From: Pedobacter sp. ASV28
Lineage (GTDB): Bacteria; Bacteroidota; Bacteroidia; Sphingobacteriales; Sphingobacteriaceae
Direction: 5' to 3'
DNA length: 64,000 nt
NCBI RefSeq assembly: GCF_016428855.1
Contig: NZ_JAELTN010000015.1
Span: 29,113-93,112 of the forward strand
Shown here: one piece after another, positions 35,966 to 45,654 of the stretch
Layout: every line of letters starts with the position of its first letter
Position numbering within the stretch: the stretch's first letter is position 1
Notes under the pieces: model-generated
What the model saw: the letters and a program-made list of their open reading frames with translations, nothing else
The model's database searches: none
What the model was told of the DNA's origin: nothing
Made by a program: the position numbers and the translations under genes

Positions 35966-38900
35966 TTACAAAACCATTTCCAACATTTCTACGGCTTCAT
36001 CAATATTGTTGATATTGTCGAAGGAAATGCGCAGGCTATCTTTCACCTCTTTTAAGTTGCATAAACGGGGATGTAATTGCGCAAAGGCCAGTATCTTGTT
36101 GAACATTTCCGAGTCGAAAAATTTAGACCGTTTGTCACTTACAAAATAACCTCTTAGGATGTTTTTCTTGTAACTTACCTTTTCGAAGCCTAATTTTTTG
36201 GCTATCCATTGCAGACGGACCACTTTTAGCATGGCCAATACGGGAAGTGGTATGGGGCCGAACCGATCTTTCATCCGTTGTTCAAAAGCTTCAATTTCTG
36301 TCTCGCTCTCCAATTTTGATATTTCGGTATAGAGGTTATAACGTTCTGTAATATTGGTTACATAGCTATCGGGAATATGCAATTCCAAATCGGTATCAAC
36401 TTGTGTGAAATTGACGAAAGGTCTTTCAGGCTGGTCCTTAAATAAGTCCTTAAACTCATCGTCCTTTAATTCCTGAATGGCCTCATCTAAAATTTTATTG
36501 TACATTTCGAAACCAATTTCAGCAATAAAGCCACTCTGTTCCCCACCTAAAAGATTGCCACTTCCACGAATGTCAAGGTCTCTCATGGCAATGTTAAAGC
36601 CACTTCCCAAATCAGAGAATTCTTCTATGGCACTTAGGCGTTTACGGGCTTCGTTGGTTAACGTAGATAAAGGCAGGCTTAGCAGATAGCAAAAGGCTTT
36701 TTTGTTTGATCTTCCTACACGACCACGCATTTGGTGCAGGTCGCTCAAGCCAAACATGTGGGCATGGTTAATAATAATCGTATTGGCATTAGGAATGTCA
36801 AGTCCGGCTTCGATAATCGTAGTGGCTACCAATACATCCTTTTCACCATTAATAAAGTCGAGCATTACATCTTCCAGTTGGTCGCCATCCAATTGTCCGT
36901 GTGCAATGCCTATGCGGGCATTTGGAACTAAGGTCTGTATCAAACCACCAAGTTGTGGCAAGTCGTTGACACGGTTATGTATAAAGAAGACCTGTCCGCC
37001 CCTATCCAGTTCAAACTGCACGGCCTCCTGTATCAATTTGTCATTGAAAACATGTAGTTCAGTTGTTACACCTTGTCTATTAGGTGGTGGAGTGCTCATG
37101 ATCGATAAATCTCTGGCGCCCATCAGTGAAAAGTGTAGGGTTCTTGGTATGGGGGTAGCGGTTAGAGTCAGGGTATCTACATTTACGCGTAGCGCCCTTA
37201 ATTTTTCCTTAGCGGCAACGCCGAATTTCTGTTCCTCATCAATAATCATTAAGCCCAGGTCCTTAAATTTCACGTCTTTGCTCAGCAAACGATGTGTACC
37301 AATAATGATGTCGACCTTGCCTTGTGCCAAACGCTCAAGGGTATCCTTAATCTGTTTGTTGGTCTTGAAACGATTAATGTAATCAACCGTACAAGCAAAT
37401 TCTTTTAGCCGTGATGAAAAGGTCTTGAAATGTTGTAGCGCCAAAATGGTAGTGGGCACCAGAACGGCTACCTGCTTGCCATTAGCCACGGCTTTAAAAG
37501 CTGCACGAATGGCAATCTCGGTTTTGCCAAATCCTACATCTCCGCACACCAGTCTATCCATTGGGTGTGGAGCCTCCATATCTTTCTTTACATCGGCCGT
37601 GGCCTTTACCTGATCTGGAGTGTCTTCATAAATAAAGGAGGCCTCAAGCTCTGTTTCTAGATAGCTATCTGGACCAAATGCTGTACCTACCTGAGCTTTG
37701 CGGAGCGCATAAAGCTTGATCAGGTCTCGGGCAATATCCTTAACTTTTTTTTTAGTATTTTTTTTAAGCTTATCCCAGGCCTCCGTACCCAATTTATTCA
37801 TTTTGGGTGGAGTACCATCCTTTCCGCTGTATTTGGCAATGCGATTTAAAGAGTTGATATTCACATACAGCAGATCATTGTCGGCATATACCAATCGGAT
37901 CATTTCCTGGGTTTTGCCATTCACCTCTACTTTTTCCAGCCCGGCGTATTTTCCTATGCCATGATCTATGTGGGTCACAAAATCACCTGGCTTTAAGTCT
38001 CTTAGTTCTTTTAGTGTAATGGCCTGGCTGCGCTGGTAACCCTTTTTTAATTGATATTTATAGAAGCGGTCAAATATCTGATGGTCCGTATAAAAAGCAG
38101 CCTTTTGGATAAAATCGATAAAACCCTCCCGTAAAGGGGTATGTATGGGGACAAATTTCGCAGTCTTGTCAATATCATCTAAAATGGCGTAAAGTCGCTC
38201 TACCTGTTTGGCCGAGTTGGTAAAGATGAAGTTATGGATGCCTAGTTTTTCGTTTTCCTTTAGGTTGTGGATCAGTAGGTTGAAATCCTTGTTAAAAGAG
38301 GGCTGCGGTTTGGTATCGAAATGAAAAACATGATCTGTGTGATAAAAGAATTGCTTGCCAAACTCTACCAAGGTAAAATCCTGTACGAGGTCTGCCAACA
38401 TTTTCTCATCAGAAAAGCAAAACTTAGGGTCCAGCCAGTTGGGGTTCTGCTGTTTATCAGCCAAAGTAAGGGCTTTCCATAGTTCAGTTGCTTTTCTATA
38501 GCCGCTCTTAATAATGTCAAAAGTAAATGCTACGTCTTTAAACCAAAGTTGGGTGTCTTTTTCAATATAATCTAATAGACTGATATTGTTCTCTGTAAGG
38601 AACTTAGCCTGTACATTGGGAACAATGGTCAGTGTCTTTACTTCGTCTACAGAAAGTTGACTTTCAATTTCAAATGTACGGATGCTTTCTACCGTATCGC
38701 CAAAAAATTCTATACGGTAGGGCAGGTCATGTGAAAAGGAGAAAATATCCACAATACCCCCACGAATGGAGAATTGCCCAGGCTCATACACAAACTCAGA
38801 TCGTTCGAAGTCATATTCAAATAGAAATTCATTGATGAAGTCGATGCCCAAACTTGCCCCCAAACTTATTTCCAAAGTGTTTTTTTCGAGTACACTCCGG

Positions 38901-39304
38901 TCTATTACCTTTTCGGCCAAGGCCTCTGGGTAGGTTACTACAATTTTACCGTATTCAGATTGGTGGTTAAGTTCGTTTAATACTTCTGCCCTGGCCAAAA
39001 CGTTAGCGGTATCTACTTGGGTAAATTCAAAGGCCTTACGAAATGAAGAAGGGAACAACAAAACTTCATTGCCTAAAATACTTTCCAAATCTGAGGAGAA
39101 GTAGGCCGCTTCTTCGCGGTTAGGTAAAATGAAAAGCTGTGGTTTATGCTGCAAAAAGTAGATGGTTAACGCTATAACCGCATCGGAAGAACCCACCAAT
39201 CCCTTTAATTGGGTTTTGCTGCCCTTTCCTTTGTTGAGCGATTGTGCCACAGAAAGCACCCGCTCATCTTCTTTAAATCTGTTAATGAGGTCGCGAATAT
39301 TCAC
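35966..39304 (-). CDS. mfd: Transcription-repair coupling factor
   Basis: Mfd removes stalled RNA polymerase and recruits UvrA to lesions. The 1112-residue protein has the UvrB-like N-terminal region. A polymerase-interacting CarD-like domain begins near residue 436 (DLKPGDFVTHIDHGIGKYAGL). The translocase motor has Walker A GDVGFGKTEIAI (about 587-598), the Walker B box IIDEEQKFG, TLTATPIPRTLH, and the TRG motif region HQMRGRVGRSNKKAFCYLL. The start codon is GTG, and a TAATTTTG box lies only 4 nt before it, suggesting a leaderless mRNA. It is of normal length and complete. Confidence 0.96.
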   Translation of the reverse strand: MNIRDLINRFKEDERVLSVAQSLNKGKGSKTQLKGLVGSSDAVIALTIYFLQHKPQLFILPNREEAAYFSSDLESILGNEVLLFPSSFRKAFEFTQVDTANVLARAEVLNELNHQSEYGKIVVTYPEALAEKVIDRSVLEKNTLEISLGASLGIDFINEFLFEYDFERSEFVYEPGQFSIRGGIVDIFSFSHDLPYRIEFFGDTVESIRTFEIESQLSVDEVKTLTIVPNVQAKFLTENNISLLDYIEKDTQLWFKDVAFTFDIIKSGYRKATELWKALTLADKQQNPNWLDPKFCFSDEKMLADLVQDFTLVEFGKQFFYHTDHVFHFDTKPQPSFNKDFNLLIHNLKENEKLGIHNFIFTNSAKQVERLYAILDDIDKTAKFVPIHTPLREGFIDFIQKAAFYTDHQIFDRFYKYQLKKGYQRSQAITLKELRDLKPGDFVTHIDHGIGKYAGLEKVEVNGKTQEMIRLVYADNDLLYVNINSLNRIAKYSGKDGTPPKMNKLGTEAWDKLKKNTKKKVKDIARDLIKLYALRKAQVGTAFGPDSYLETELEASFIYEDTPDQVKATADVKKDMEAPHPMDRLVCGDVGFGKTEIAIRAAFKAVANGKQVAVLVPTTILALQHFKTFSSRLKEFACTVDYINRFKTNKQIKDTLERLAQGKVDIIIGTHRLLSKDVKFKDLGLMIIDEEQKFGVAAKEKLRALRVNVDTLTLTATPIPRTLHFSLMGARDLSIMSTPPPNRQGVTTELHVFNDKLIQEAVQFELDRGGQVFFIHNRVNDLPQLGGLIQTLVPNARIGIAHGQLDGDQLEDVMLDFINGEKDVLVATTIIEAGLDIPNANTIIINHAHMFGLSDLHQMRGRVGRSNKKAFCYLLSLPLSTLTNEARKRLSAIEEFSDLGSGFNIAMRDLDIRGSGNLLGGEQSGFIAEIGFEMYNKILDEAIQELKDDEFKDLFKDQPERPFVNFTQVDTDLELHIPDSYVTNITERYNLYTEISKLESETEIEAFEQRMKDRFGPIPLPVLAMLKVVRLQWIAKKLGFEKVSYKKNILRGYFVSDKRSKFFDSEMFNKILAFAQLHPRLCNLKEVKDSLRISFDNINNIDEAVEMLEMVL

Positions 39305-39308
39305 TACA

Positions 39309-39316
39309 CAAAATTA
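39309..39316 (-). promoter_or_regulatory. -7 box directly before the mfd GTG
   Basis: On the - strand TAATTTTG is a perfect TAnnTTTG box that ends 4 nt before the GTG at 39304. The geometry equals that at 4595-4609. Confidence 0.5.
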
Positions 39317-39503
39317 AGCTTTATTTCCGAATTAGCATTTTTTGCGGTCAAAGAATAGGCCATGGTTGGGTAAAAAAGAACAGAAATATTAAATTCTTCT
39401 GGTCGGTAAGCTATTTTGTCGGTTTTTATTTACCTTTCGTCGAAATTAGAGCAAAGGCTGTAACATGGTCCTAGCCTTAACATCTAAAAATTAAAAGTGA
39501 GTA

Positions 39504-39800
39504 ATGAAAACTAACAAACGTCAATTTCTAGAACTGGTGTTTTGGGTTTCAGCAATCGTTTTGCTAGCCACGACAAATCCTCACGAACATCATTTTAGCT
39601 TATGCCCTTTGGCAAACTTAGGCTTCGATTGGTGTCCGGGATGTGGTTTGGGAAGGTCAATCATTGCACTTTTTCATGGAGATATATATGCTAGCCTAAA
39701 ATATCATTGGTTTGGTATTCCGGCCTTGTTCATTATTTTATATAGAATATATCAACTCTGTGGACAGTTTATTAATAAAAAAGTTCAACTTAAATTGTAA
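39504..39800 (+). CDS. DUF2752 small membrane protein
   Basis: This 98-residue protein has two membrane helices (about residues 9-25 and 65-90) that flank the family motif CPLANLGFDWCPGCGLGRSIIALFHGD. The closely spaced cysteines (CPGCGLGRS) define DUF2752. The function of the family is unknown. It lies 12 nt before a TM2-type gene on the same strand, and the two probably form a unit. Confidence 0.87.
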   Translation: MKTNKRQFLELVFWVSAIVLLATTNPHEHHFSLCPLANLGFDWCPGCGLGRSIIALFHGDIYASLKYHWFGIPALFIILYRIYQLCGQFINKKVQLKL

Positions 39801-39805
39801 GGAGA
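39799..39805 (+). promoter_or_regulatory. Shine-Dalgarno overlapping the upstream stop
   Basis: AAGGAGA overlaps the TAA stop of the DUF2752 gene and lies 7 nt before the ATG at 39813. This is a second example here of an SD site joined to a stop codon. Confidence 0.5.
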
Positions 39806-39812
39806 TTTAAAA

Positions 39813-40175
39813 ATGTTTGATTCAAATTTCATGTCTTTGCCGGGTATAAGCCCTCAAGAATATTCATATCTACAGTCGGCCACAAATGGCTTAAACGAAC
39901 AGCAACTGCGTACCTTTCTCATGGTTTATTCAAGTAAGCGTAAAAACCCGAGCGATATGTTACTGTTCTGTATCATCGGCCTGTTTTTGGTGCCGGGGCT
40001 ACAAAGGTTCATCATTGGTCAGGTGGGTATGGGTATCCTTTATCTACTTACCGCAGGTTTATGTCTAATTGGTTCCATTGTAGATATTGTCAATCACAAA
40101 ACATTGGCATTCGAGTACAACCAACGTATGGTTTTCGAAAGTATGCAGATGGTAAGAATGACCAATTTCTCTTAA
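39813..40175 (+). CDS. TM2-domain membrane protein
   Basis: This 120-residue protein has an N-terminal soluble part of about 50 residues and then two membrane helices (about 52-68 and 75-95), with a short loop. The wording LLFCIIGLFLVPGLQRFIIGQVGMGILYLLTAGLCLIGSIVDIV is TM2-like: a helix, a G-x-x-G-x-GxxxL motif, and D-I at the end of the second helix. TM2 proteins are small membrane proteins of mostly unknown role. It follows the DUF2752 gene by 12 nt. Confidence 0.83.
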   Translation: MFDSNFMSLPGISPQEYSYLQSATNGLNEQQLRTFLMVYSSKRKNPSDMLLFCIIGLFLVPGLQRFIIGQVGMGILYLLTAGLCLIGSIVDIVNHKTLAFEYNQRMVFESMQMVRMTNFS

Positions 40176-40203
40176 TCTAAATACAAATGATTTGGTTGTC
40201 TAA

Positions 40204-41583
40204 TTACCAAACCATAGTGACCGCAGCATTAGGGGGCAAAGTATAATGTGTTTTTTGATGGGGTAAATTAACGGTAAAAGGCTTTTTTTCTTTATTGGTA
40301 TTTAGCACAATCAGCACTATTTTGCCCTCTGGTGTTTTAAAGGCAACATTAGGCAGGTCGTATATAGCTGTAGAGGCAATTCTTACCGCATTTGGCCTAA
40401 CAAATTTTGCAGCATGTGCAATAATATAGTAGGCTGGGTTTCTTTTAATATTGTTGCCATCGATGGTGATAGCACCCAGACATTTGTTGCAACCTCCTGG
40501 TGTATAGGGCTTGTATTCGCTGTCTGCCGCTAAATTCCATTCTAAAACTGTTTTGGCCCAGTTTCTGGTAGCACCAATAATGAGGTGTTTAACATGGAAA
40601 GGGAAATCGGAATCCATGTTTCCTGGAGCGCCCACCCATTGTTCTGTAAAGTAGATGTTTTTGTCTGGATGTGCTTCATGAACTTGGCTCAAGGCTTCAA
40701 TTTTTCCGCCGTACAGATGAAAAGCAGAACCGTCTATATAAGATTTGGCATCCTTGTCGTTTAATATGCTGATGGGATAATCGGGCCTATCAGCATTATG
40801 ATCATAGATGATGATTTTGGTCGCCAGCCCCTTGCTTTTAAATAGAGGTCCCAGGTGATTTTTTACAAATATGGCCTGATCTGTAGCCTGCATAAACAAA
40901 CTGGGGTTGTTGCCAGGATGCAGGGGCTCATTTTGAACGGTAATGGCATCTATGGTAATGCCATGATCTTTCATGGCTTCAATATATTTTACAAGATATA
41001 GGGCATAGGTATTGTAAAATTCCAGTTTTAAGCTACCGCCTTTAGTGGCATTGTTGGTTTTCATCCAAGCTGGTGGCGACCAAGGAGAGCCCATTAGCTT
41101 CACCTTCGGATTAATGGCCAATATTTCCTTAAGAACAGGGATAACATCTTTCTTATCTGGCCCTAGGTCGAATTTTTTTAGTAGTACATCGGTTTCGCCC
41201 GCAGGCAAATCATTATAAGAGAAAACATGCTCATTAAGATCTGATGCGCCAATGCTTAAACGTAAATAGCTAATACCAATATTATTTTTATCCGTGGCAA
41301 AAAGTTCTGTCAAAAGGGCGTTTCTGTTTTGTTGGTCCATGGCAAGTAAATGCTGTGCGCTGCCTCCGGTAAGGGTATAGCCAAAACCGTCTATACTTTG
41401 GTAAGTTTTGCTGGGGTCTATGGTTATCGATTCGGCATCCTTGTTGGCACTTTCTGGCTTAGCTTTTTGTGGTGTAAAAAGAAAGTTTTGTTTAGTATCT
41501 GTAAGCCAGATTTGGGGCATTTTTTGGGCCATTAAACTTATAGAGAAGAGGCAACCCAAGACCAAAACAGTATATTTTTTCAT
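40204..41583 (-). CDS. GH30-family glycoside hydrolase (second of a pair)
   Basis: This 459-residue secreted enzyme has a signal peptide (LVLGCLFSISLMAQ) and the GH30 (beta/alpha)8 barrel with its side beta domain. Expected residues are present: the acid/base E219 (VQNEP) and the nucleophile E314 (YFTEQW), with SPWSPPAWMKT before the first. GH30 includes beta-glucosylceramidases, beta-1,6-glucanases and xylanases; SPPAWMK is common in glucosylceramidase-like members. It follows a paralogous GH30 gene by 24 nt, so both are on one transcript. The exact substrate is unknown. Confidence 0.92.
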   Translation of the reverse strand: MKKYTVLVLGCLFSISLMAQKMPQIWLTDTKQNFLFTPQKAKPESANKDAESITIDPSKTYQSIDGFGYTLTGGSAQHLLAMDQQNRNALLTELFATDKNNIGISYLRLSIGASDLNEHVFSYNDLPAGETDVLLKKFDLGPDKKDVIPVLKEILAINPKVKLMGSPWSPPAWMKTNNATKGGSLKLEFYNTYALYLVKYIEAMKDHGITIDAITVQNEPLHPGNNPSLFMQATDQAIFVKNHLGPLFKSKGLATKIIIYDHNADRPDYPISILNDKDAKSYIDGSAFHLYGGKIEALSQVHEAHPDKNIYFTEQWVGAPGNMDSDFPFHVKHLIIGATRNWAKTVLEWNLAADSEYKPYTPGGCNKCLGAITIDGNNIKRNPAYYIIAHAAKFVRPNAVRIASTAIYDLPNVAFKTPEGKIVLIVLNTNKEKKPFTVNLPHQKTHYTLPPNAAVTMVW

Positions 41584-41607
41584 TGCAAAATGAATTTGGT
41601 GCTTTTA

Positions 41608-43047
41608 TTAATTGATGATAAATGTGCTGATAGAATGGGGTTGGCTTTGTGTTTTGGCCACTGCTCCGTTTAACCAAAGCTGATAGTCGACGTTCTTGTC
41701 GCTGGCATTCATTACCACTACTACTATCCTGCCATCCGGATTAATAAAACCCGTAGTCTGTAACAAATCTCTGGTAGATGAAGTCGTTATTCTTTTAGCG
41801 CCAGGTTTAATGAATTTAGAAAAATGGCCCAAATAGTAGTAGGCATTGGTATAAATCAATTTTCCTGTACGGGTATCTGCATGTATAGGGGCAAAGCAAT
41901 AGTTTTGCACATGGTTAGGCCCTCCTTTTTCATCTAAAAGGATATTCCAGTCTGTCCAACCAGCGGTACCACAATTAAAATCGTTGATCATCGCGTAACC
42001 ATATTTTTCTCCCAATGACCAATTGTAGATACTGTCTAAACTGAATTTTTCTTTGCAGCCTTCAGTAAAAATCAACTGTTTATCTGGAAAGCTTTCGTGT
42101 ACCTTAGCCACATTGTCAAATTGCATTCGGTTGCCTGTCCAGGTTTCGTACCAGTGAAAACCAATACCCCAGATATATTTTGCAGCCTCTGGATCGCCAA
42201 GTACTGTGCTCGCCCTATGGTAAATCAGATCACGATTATGATCCCAAGCTATTAGCTTTTTGTTGGCCATGCCAGCTTTGTACAATGTTGGACCCAAATA
42301 ATTTTTAATAAAATCCCTTTCTTCTTCGGCAGTATAAATACAAGATTCCCATCTTTGTTTTGCCATGGGTTCATTCTGCATGGTTAAGCCCCAAATAGGG
42401 ATGTTTCTTTTTTCGTATTCCTTAATGAATTTAATGTAATAGTTGGCCCAGGCTTGCTGGTACTCGGATTTCAGCTTGCCTCCATGTAACATGCTATTGT
42501 TAGTTTTCATAAAAGCAGGGGGCGACCAAGGGCTAACGTAGGTAGTAAGTTTTCCGCCTGCCGCCGCAATAGCCTGTTTAATCAAGGGGATTTTGAATTT
42601 TTCGTCTGACGCAATGTTAAATGAGGTTAATTCCTTGTCGTTTTCTTTAACATAAGTATAGCTGTAAGAAGAAAAATCACAACTGTTGATGTTGGTCCGC
42701 AATAAGTTGTAGCCAATTCCTTGTTCTTGGTCATAATATGCGGCTAAAAACTCTTTTTGCTGCTCAAGTGGTAATTTGGCAAAAGTTTCAGCGGCAGCAT
42801 CGGTAACGGCACCTCCAATGCCTAGCATGGTTTGAAATGTTTTACCCGTATTGATAAATACGGTAGGTTCTGTTTCCAATGGTTGGCTATAAGGTACAAA
42901 ATTAAGTTTGCCCTCACTGCTGATACGTAGGTTGGTATTTTCGGCAGTGGTGAATTTTTCTACCTGTTTAGTGTTGTTCTTAGGTTTTTCTACAGGGCCT
43001 AATAAATGCAGTAAGGTAAAGATGAATAAACTATATTGATACATCAT
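41608..43047 (-). CDS. GH30-family glycoside hydrolase (first of a pair)
   Basis: This 479-residue enzyme has a GH30 barrel with acid/base E226 (MQNEP) and nucleophile E329 (IFTEG), and the typical SPWSPPAFMKTN stretch. The N-terminal signal is weak (LFIFTLLHLLG), but export is likely. It differs from its neighbour by an insert with Trp-rich sequence (QRWESCIYTAEEERDFI) and by GFHWYETWTG. The pair therefore diverged long ago rather than being a fresh duplication. A good promoter lies about 165 nt upstream. Confidence 0.92.
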   Translation of the reverse strand: MMYQYSLFIFTLLHLLGPVEKPKNNTKQVEKFTTAENTNLRISSEGKLNFVPYSQPLETEPTVFINTGKTFQTMLGIGGAVTDAAAETFAKLPLEQQKEFLAAYYDQEQGIGYNLLRTNINSCDFSSYSYTYVKENDKELTSFNIASDEKFKIPLIKQAIAAAGGKLTTYVSPWSPPAFMKTNNSMLHGGKLKSEYQQAWANYYIKFIKEYEKRNIPIWGLTMQNEPMAKQRWESCIYTAEEERDFIKNYLGPTLYKAGMANKKLIAWDHNRDLIYHRASTVLGDPEAAKYIWGIGFHWYETWTGNRMQFDNVAKVHESFPDKQLIFTEGCKEKFSLDSIYNWSLGEKYGYAMINDFNCGTAGWTDWNILLDEKGGPNHVQNYCFAPIHADTRTGKLIYTNAYYYLGHFSKFIKPGAKRITTSSTRDLLQTTGFINPDGRIVVVVMNASDKNVDYQLWLNGAVAKTQSQPHSISTFIIN

Positions 43048-43627
43048 AAAAATAAGTTGTTAAATATTATTTTATAGTTAGCGCTGGAAGGCATTGACCT
43101 AATGGAAAACAACATGCGCAAATGGTACACTGCTTAAGAGAAGCCTTTGTTTCATGGGTCTTTATATTTAGTTGAAGGTGAAATTACTCACAAGCGCATG
43201 AGCATATGCAAAGCTAGTCCAAATAGAAACATAAAAGCAAATAAATAAGCATAAAAATGTTTTATAATTATTTGATATATAGGTTGTTGTGTTGTTTTTG
43301 ATACGCTTTAGCACCATCTGGAAGCTGCGCGTAATCGTGTCATTTTGATAGCGTTACGTAAGTTTTTTGAAAATAGGTAGTTAAATAACTGATACGTTTA
43401 AATACCAAGTGTGTTTTTTTCTTTTTAATCCATAATCAATCTGATTCAGTTCAGATTGCCAGTATTTTTAGTGCTTTTTCTACTTTTAGTTATTTTTTGC
43501 TTCTGCTGACATGGTTTGAACAAGTGTCCTGTCTAATTTCCAATAGCTCGGAAAGTTTATGGGAAGAAATTTTACCTTTAACTTAATATCCGTTGTCCAA
43601 TTATCCACCTTTCATTACTTTTATACC
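43048..43627. other. Intergenic region between the GH30 pair and the Nif3 gene
   Basis: These 580 bp between divergent genes are AT-rich. A clear - strand promoter serves the GH30 genes. A weaker TACCTTTA box near 43572 may serve the Nif3 gene. Nothing coding is seen besides an N-terminal extension of the Nif3 frame. Confidence 0.5.
43209..43241 (-). promoter_or_regulatory. Consensus Bacteroidota promoter for the GH30 pair
   Basis: On the - strand, TTTG (43241-43238) is followed after 21 bp by TAGCTTTG (43216-43209). This is the -33/-7 consensus with near-ideal spacing. The predicted leader is about 155 nt. Confidence 0.6.
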
Positions 43628-44725
43628 ATGAAGTTGATTGAGATTACAGCTTATCTGGAAAATTTGGCCCCTCCAAGCTACCAAGAAGATTATGATAATT
43701 CAGGTTTGATTGTGGGCCATGTTAACGATGAGGTACACTCAGCCTTAGTTGCGTTAGATTGTACCGAACAGGTCGTTGAAGAAGCCATAGCAAAAAAATG
43801 TGATTTGATTATTACCCACCATCCCATTGTTTTTAAAGGGCTGAAGAAGTTAAACGGAAACAATTATGTAGAACGGGTGGTATTAAAGGCTATAAAAAAT
43901 AACATAGCTTTATATGCCATACACACTAATCTCGATAGCGTTCAAAACGGGGTGAATGCAGAAATTTGTAAGCGTTTGGGCATTGAAAATGCTAAAATAT
44001 TACTGCCCAAAACTGGGGTCTTGAAGAAACTGGTTACTTTTTGCGAAAATAAGGATACCGAAAAGTTGCGTAATGCTCTTTTTGAGGCCGGAGCAGGCCA
44101 GATTAGCCATTACAGCGACTGTAGCTTTAGTATAAATGGCGTTGGTACGTTTAAGGGAGACGAGCAGGCAAATCCAACCTTGGGCAAACGCGGCGTTAGG
44201 GAATATGCAGATGAAACCAGGATAGAAGTGATTTTTAAAAGCCAGGACGAACGTAAGATTTTATTGGCCTTATTTGAAAATCACCCTTATGAAGAAGTTG
44301 CCTATGATATTTATGCACTTGAAAATAAGCTGCAAAATGTGGGTTCGGGTATGGTGGGATGGCTATCGCAAGAGATGGAGGGAAAAGAATTCCTTCAGTT
44401 CGTAAAACACCATATGAAGGCAACAGTTCTGAGGCATACTTCCATATTGGCCAAAAAAATAAAAAAAGTAGCGGTTTGTGGAGGAGCTGGTAGTTTCTTG
44501 TTAAAGAATGCCATTGCCGCGGGGGCAGATGCCTTTGTAACTGCCGATTTTAAGTATCACGAATTTTTTGATGCCGAAGATAAAATAATGATTGTAGATA
44601 TGGGGCATTTTGAAAGTGAGCAATTTACATCTAATTTGTTGATTGATAATATTCAAGAAAAATTTCCTAACTTTGCAGTCCGTTTAACGGAGCATAATAC
44701 AAACCCCATAAATTATTTCATTTAA
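43628..44725 (+). CDS. Nif3-like dinuclear metal-centre protein
   Basis: From the ATG at 43628 the protein has 365 residues and matches the Nif3/YbgI family (GTP cyclohydrolase 1 type 2-like, formerly DUF34). Motifs are QEDYDNSGLIVG, DLIITHHPIVFKGLKKL and YAIHTNLDSVQNGVN, with GGAGSFLL and the terminal DMGHFESEQF; the His and Glu residues bind two metals. A central PII-like insert, seen in long members, spans about residues 125-235. The role of the family is uncertain. A longer reading from 43559 adds 23 residues before the conserved start. It overlaps the next gene by one base (TAATG). Confidence 0.9.
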   Translation: MKLIEITAYLENLAPPSYQEDYDNSGLIVGHVNDEVHSALVALDCTEQVVEEAIAKKCDLIITHHPIVFKGLKKLNGNNYVERVVLKAIKNNIALYAIHTNLDSVQNGVNAEICKRLGIENAKILLPKTGVLKKLVTFCENKDTEKLRNALFEAGAGQISHYSDCSFSINGVGTFKGDEQANPTLGKRGVREYADETRIEVIFKSQDERKILLALFENHPYEEVAYDIYALENKLQNVGSGMVGWLSQEMEGKEFLQFVKHHMKATVLRHTSILAKKIKKVAVCGGAGSFLLKNAIAAGADAFVTADFKYHEFFDAEDKIMIVDMGHFESEQFTSNLLIDNIQEKFPNFAVRLTEHNTNPINYFI

Positions 44726-45468
44726 TGGAACAAACAGTAGAGCAAAAGCTAAAAGCTTTATACGAATTACAAAACCTACATACCAAAATTGATAAAATAC
44801 GCCAAATAAGAGGCGAATTGCCAATAGAAGTTGCTGACTTAGAGGATGAAGTGGCGGGACTGGAAACACGTATACAAAAAATTAAAGCTGAATTGGACGA
44901 TACAGAAGATGCAATTGTAAATCGTAAAAATATGATTAAGGACGCTCAAACCTTAATTAAAAAGTATGATACACAATTGAAGGATGTAAAAAACAATCGT
45001 GAATATGATGCTTTGACCAAAGAAATTGAGATCCAAAACCTTGATATTCAGGTAAGTGAGAAAAAAATCAAAGAGTTTGGTTTTGAAATCAATAACAAAA
45101 CGGAAATCTATGAAAAGGCTCAGGAAAACCTAAATGCTAGAAAAGGTGATTTGGAGTTGAAGAAAAATGAATTGGAAACCATTACTTCCGAGACAGAGAA
45201 AGAAGAGCAGGCATTATTGAAAAAAGCTGAAAAAGCACAGACCAATATCGAAGAACGTTTGTTGACTGCTTATAATAGGTTGAGAAAAAATGCAGTAAAC
45301 GGATTGGCGGTGGTAACCATCGATAGAGATTCTTGTTCTGGTTGTTTTAACAAAATTCCACCTCAGCGTCAGTTAGATATTCGCCAACGTAAAAAAGTAA
45401 TCGTTTGCGAGCATTGTGGTAGAATTTTGGTAGATGAAGCTTTGACCCAAGAATTGGCAGAAGCGTAG
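44725..45468 (+). CDS. Coiled-coil protein with C-terminal C4 zinc ribbon
   Basis: This 247-residue protein is a long coiled coil (about residues 20-185: heptad-rich LEDEVAGLETRIQKIKAEL and others) followed by a four-cysteine ribbon, CSGCFN ... CEHCGRIL (about 198-235). This layout is the C4-type zinc-ribbon family widely found next to Nif3-like genes. Its start overlaps the Nif3 stop, which implies coupled translation and a shared function. The ribbon suggests nucleic-acid or ribosome-related binding, but that is inference. Confidence 0.9.
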   Translation: MEQTVEQKLKALYELQNLHTKIDKIRQIRGELPIEVADLEDEVAGLETRIQKIKAELDDTEDAIVNRKNMIKDAQTLIKKYDTQLKDVKNNREYDALTKEIEIQNLDIQVSEKKIKEFGFEINNKTEIYEKAQENLNARKGDLELKKNELETITSETEKEEQALLKKAEKAQTNIEERLLTAYNRLRKNAVNGLAVVTIDRDSCSGCFNKIPPQRQLDIRQRKKVIVCEHCGRILVDEALTQELAEA

Positions 45469-45497
45469 CCTTGTAACAACAAACCAAATATAATATT

Positions 45498-45526
45498 AAA
45501 GCCAGTGTAACAACTGGCTTTTTTTT
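45498..45526 (+). terminator. Intrinsic terminator after the zinc-ribbon gene
   Basis: A 9-bp stem (AAAGCCAGT 45498-45506, ACTGGCTTT 45513-45521) with a 6-nt loop is followed by a run of T to 45526. It lies about 30 nt after the stop. Confidence 0.9.
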
Positions 45527-45654
45527 GTAACCATTAGTAATGGTAAAAAGCTTGAAAATTACTTAAATAAAGATGTGCCTGCTTAATAGTTGTGTTAAAT
45601 TGGGCCAAGGAAACTTTAATCTGCCAAAAACAAGGAAACATTTTCAACGTTATA

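Noticed and set aside
36702..37382. 226-codon + strand frame inside mfd
   Set aside because: It is antisense to conserved Mfd motor sequence, has a Ser/Leu-rich shadow composition and no family signature.
40186..40210. Hairpin TTTGGT/ACCAAA at the end of the second GH30 gene
   Set aside because: The 6-bp stem overlaps the stop codon and has no T-tract in either direction; too weak to call a terminator.
45530..45544. Palindrome ACCATTA-G-TAATGGT after the zinc-ribbon terminator
   Set aside because: Short, AT-rich and single; not enough to call an operator.
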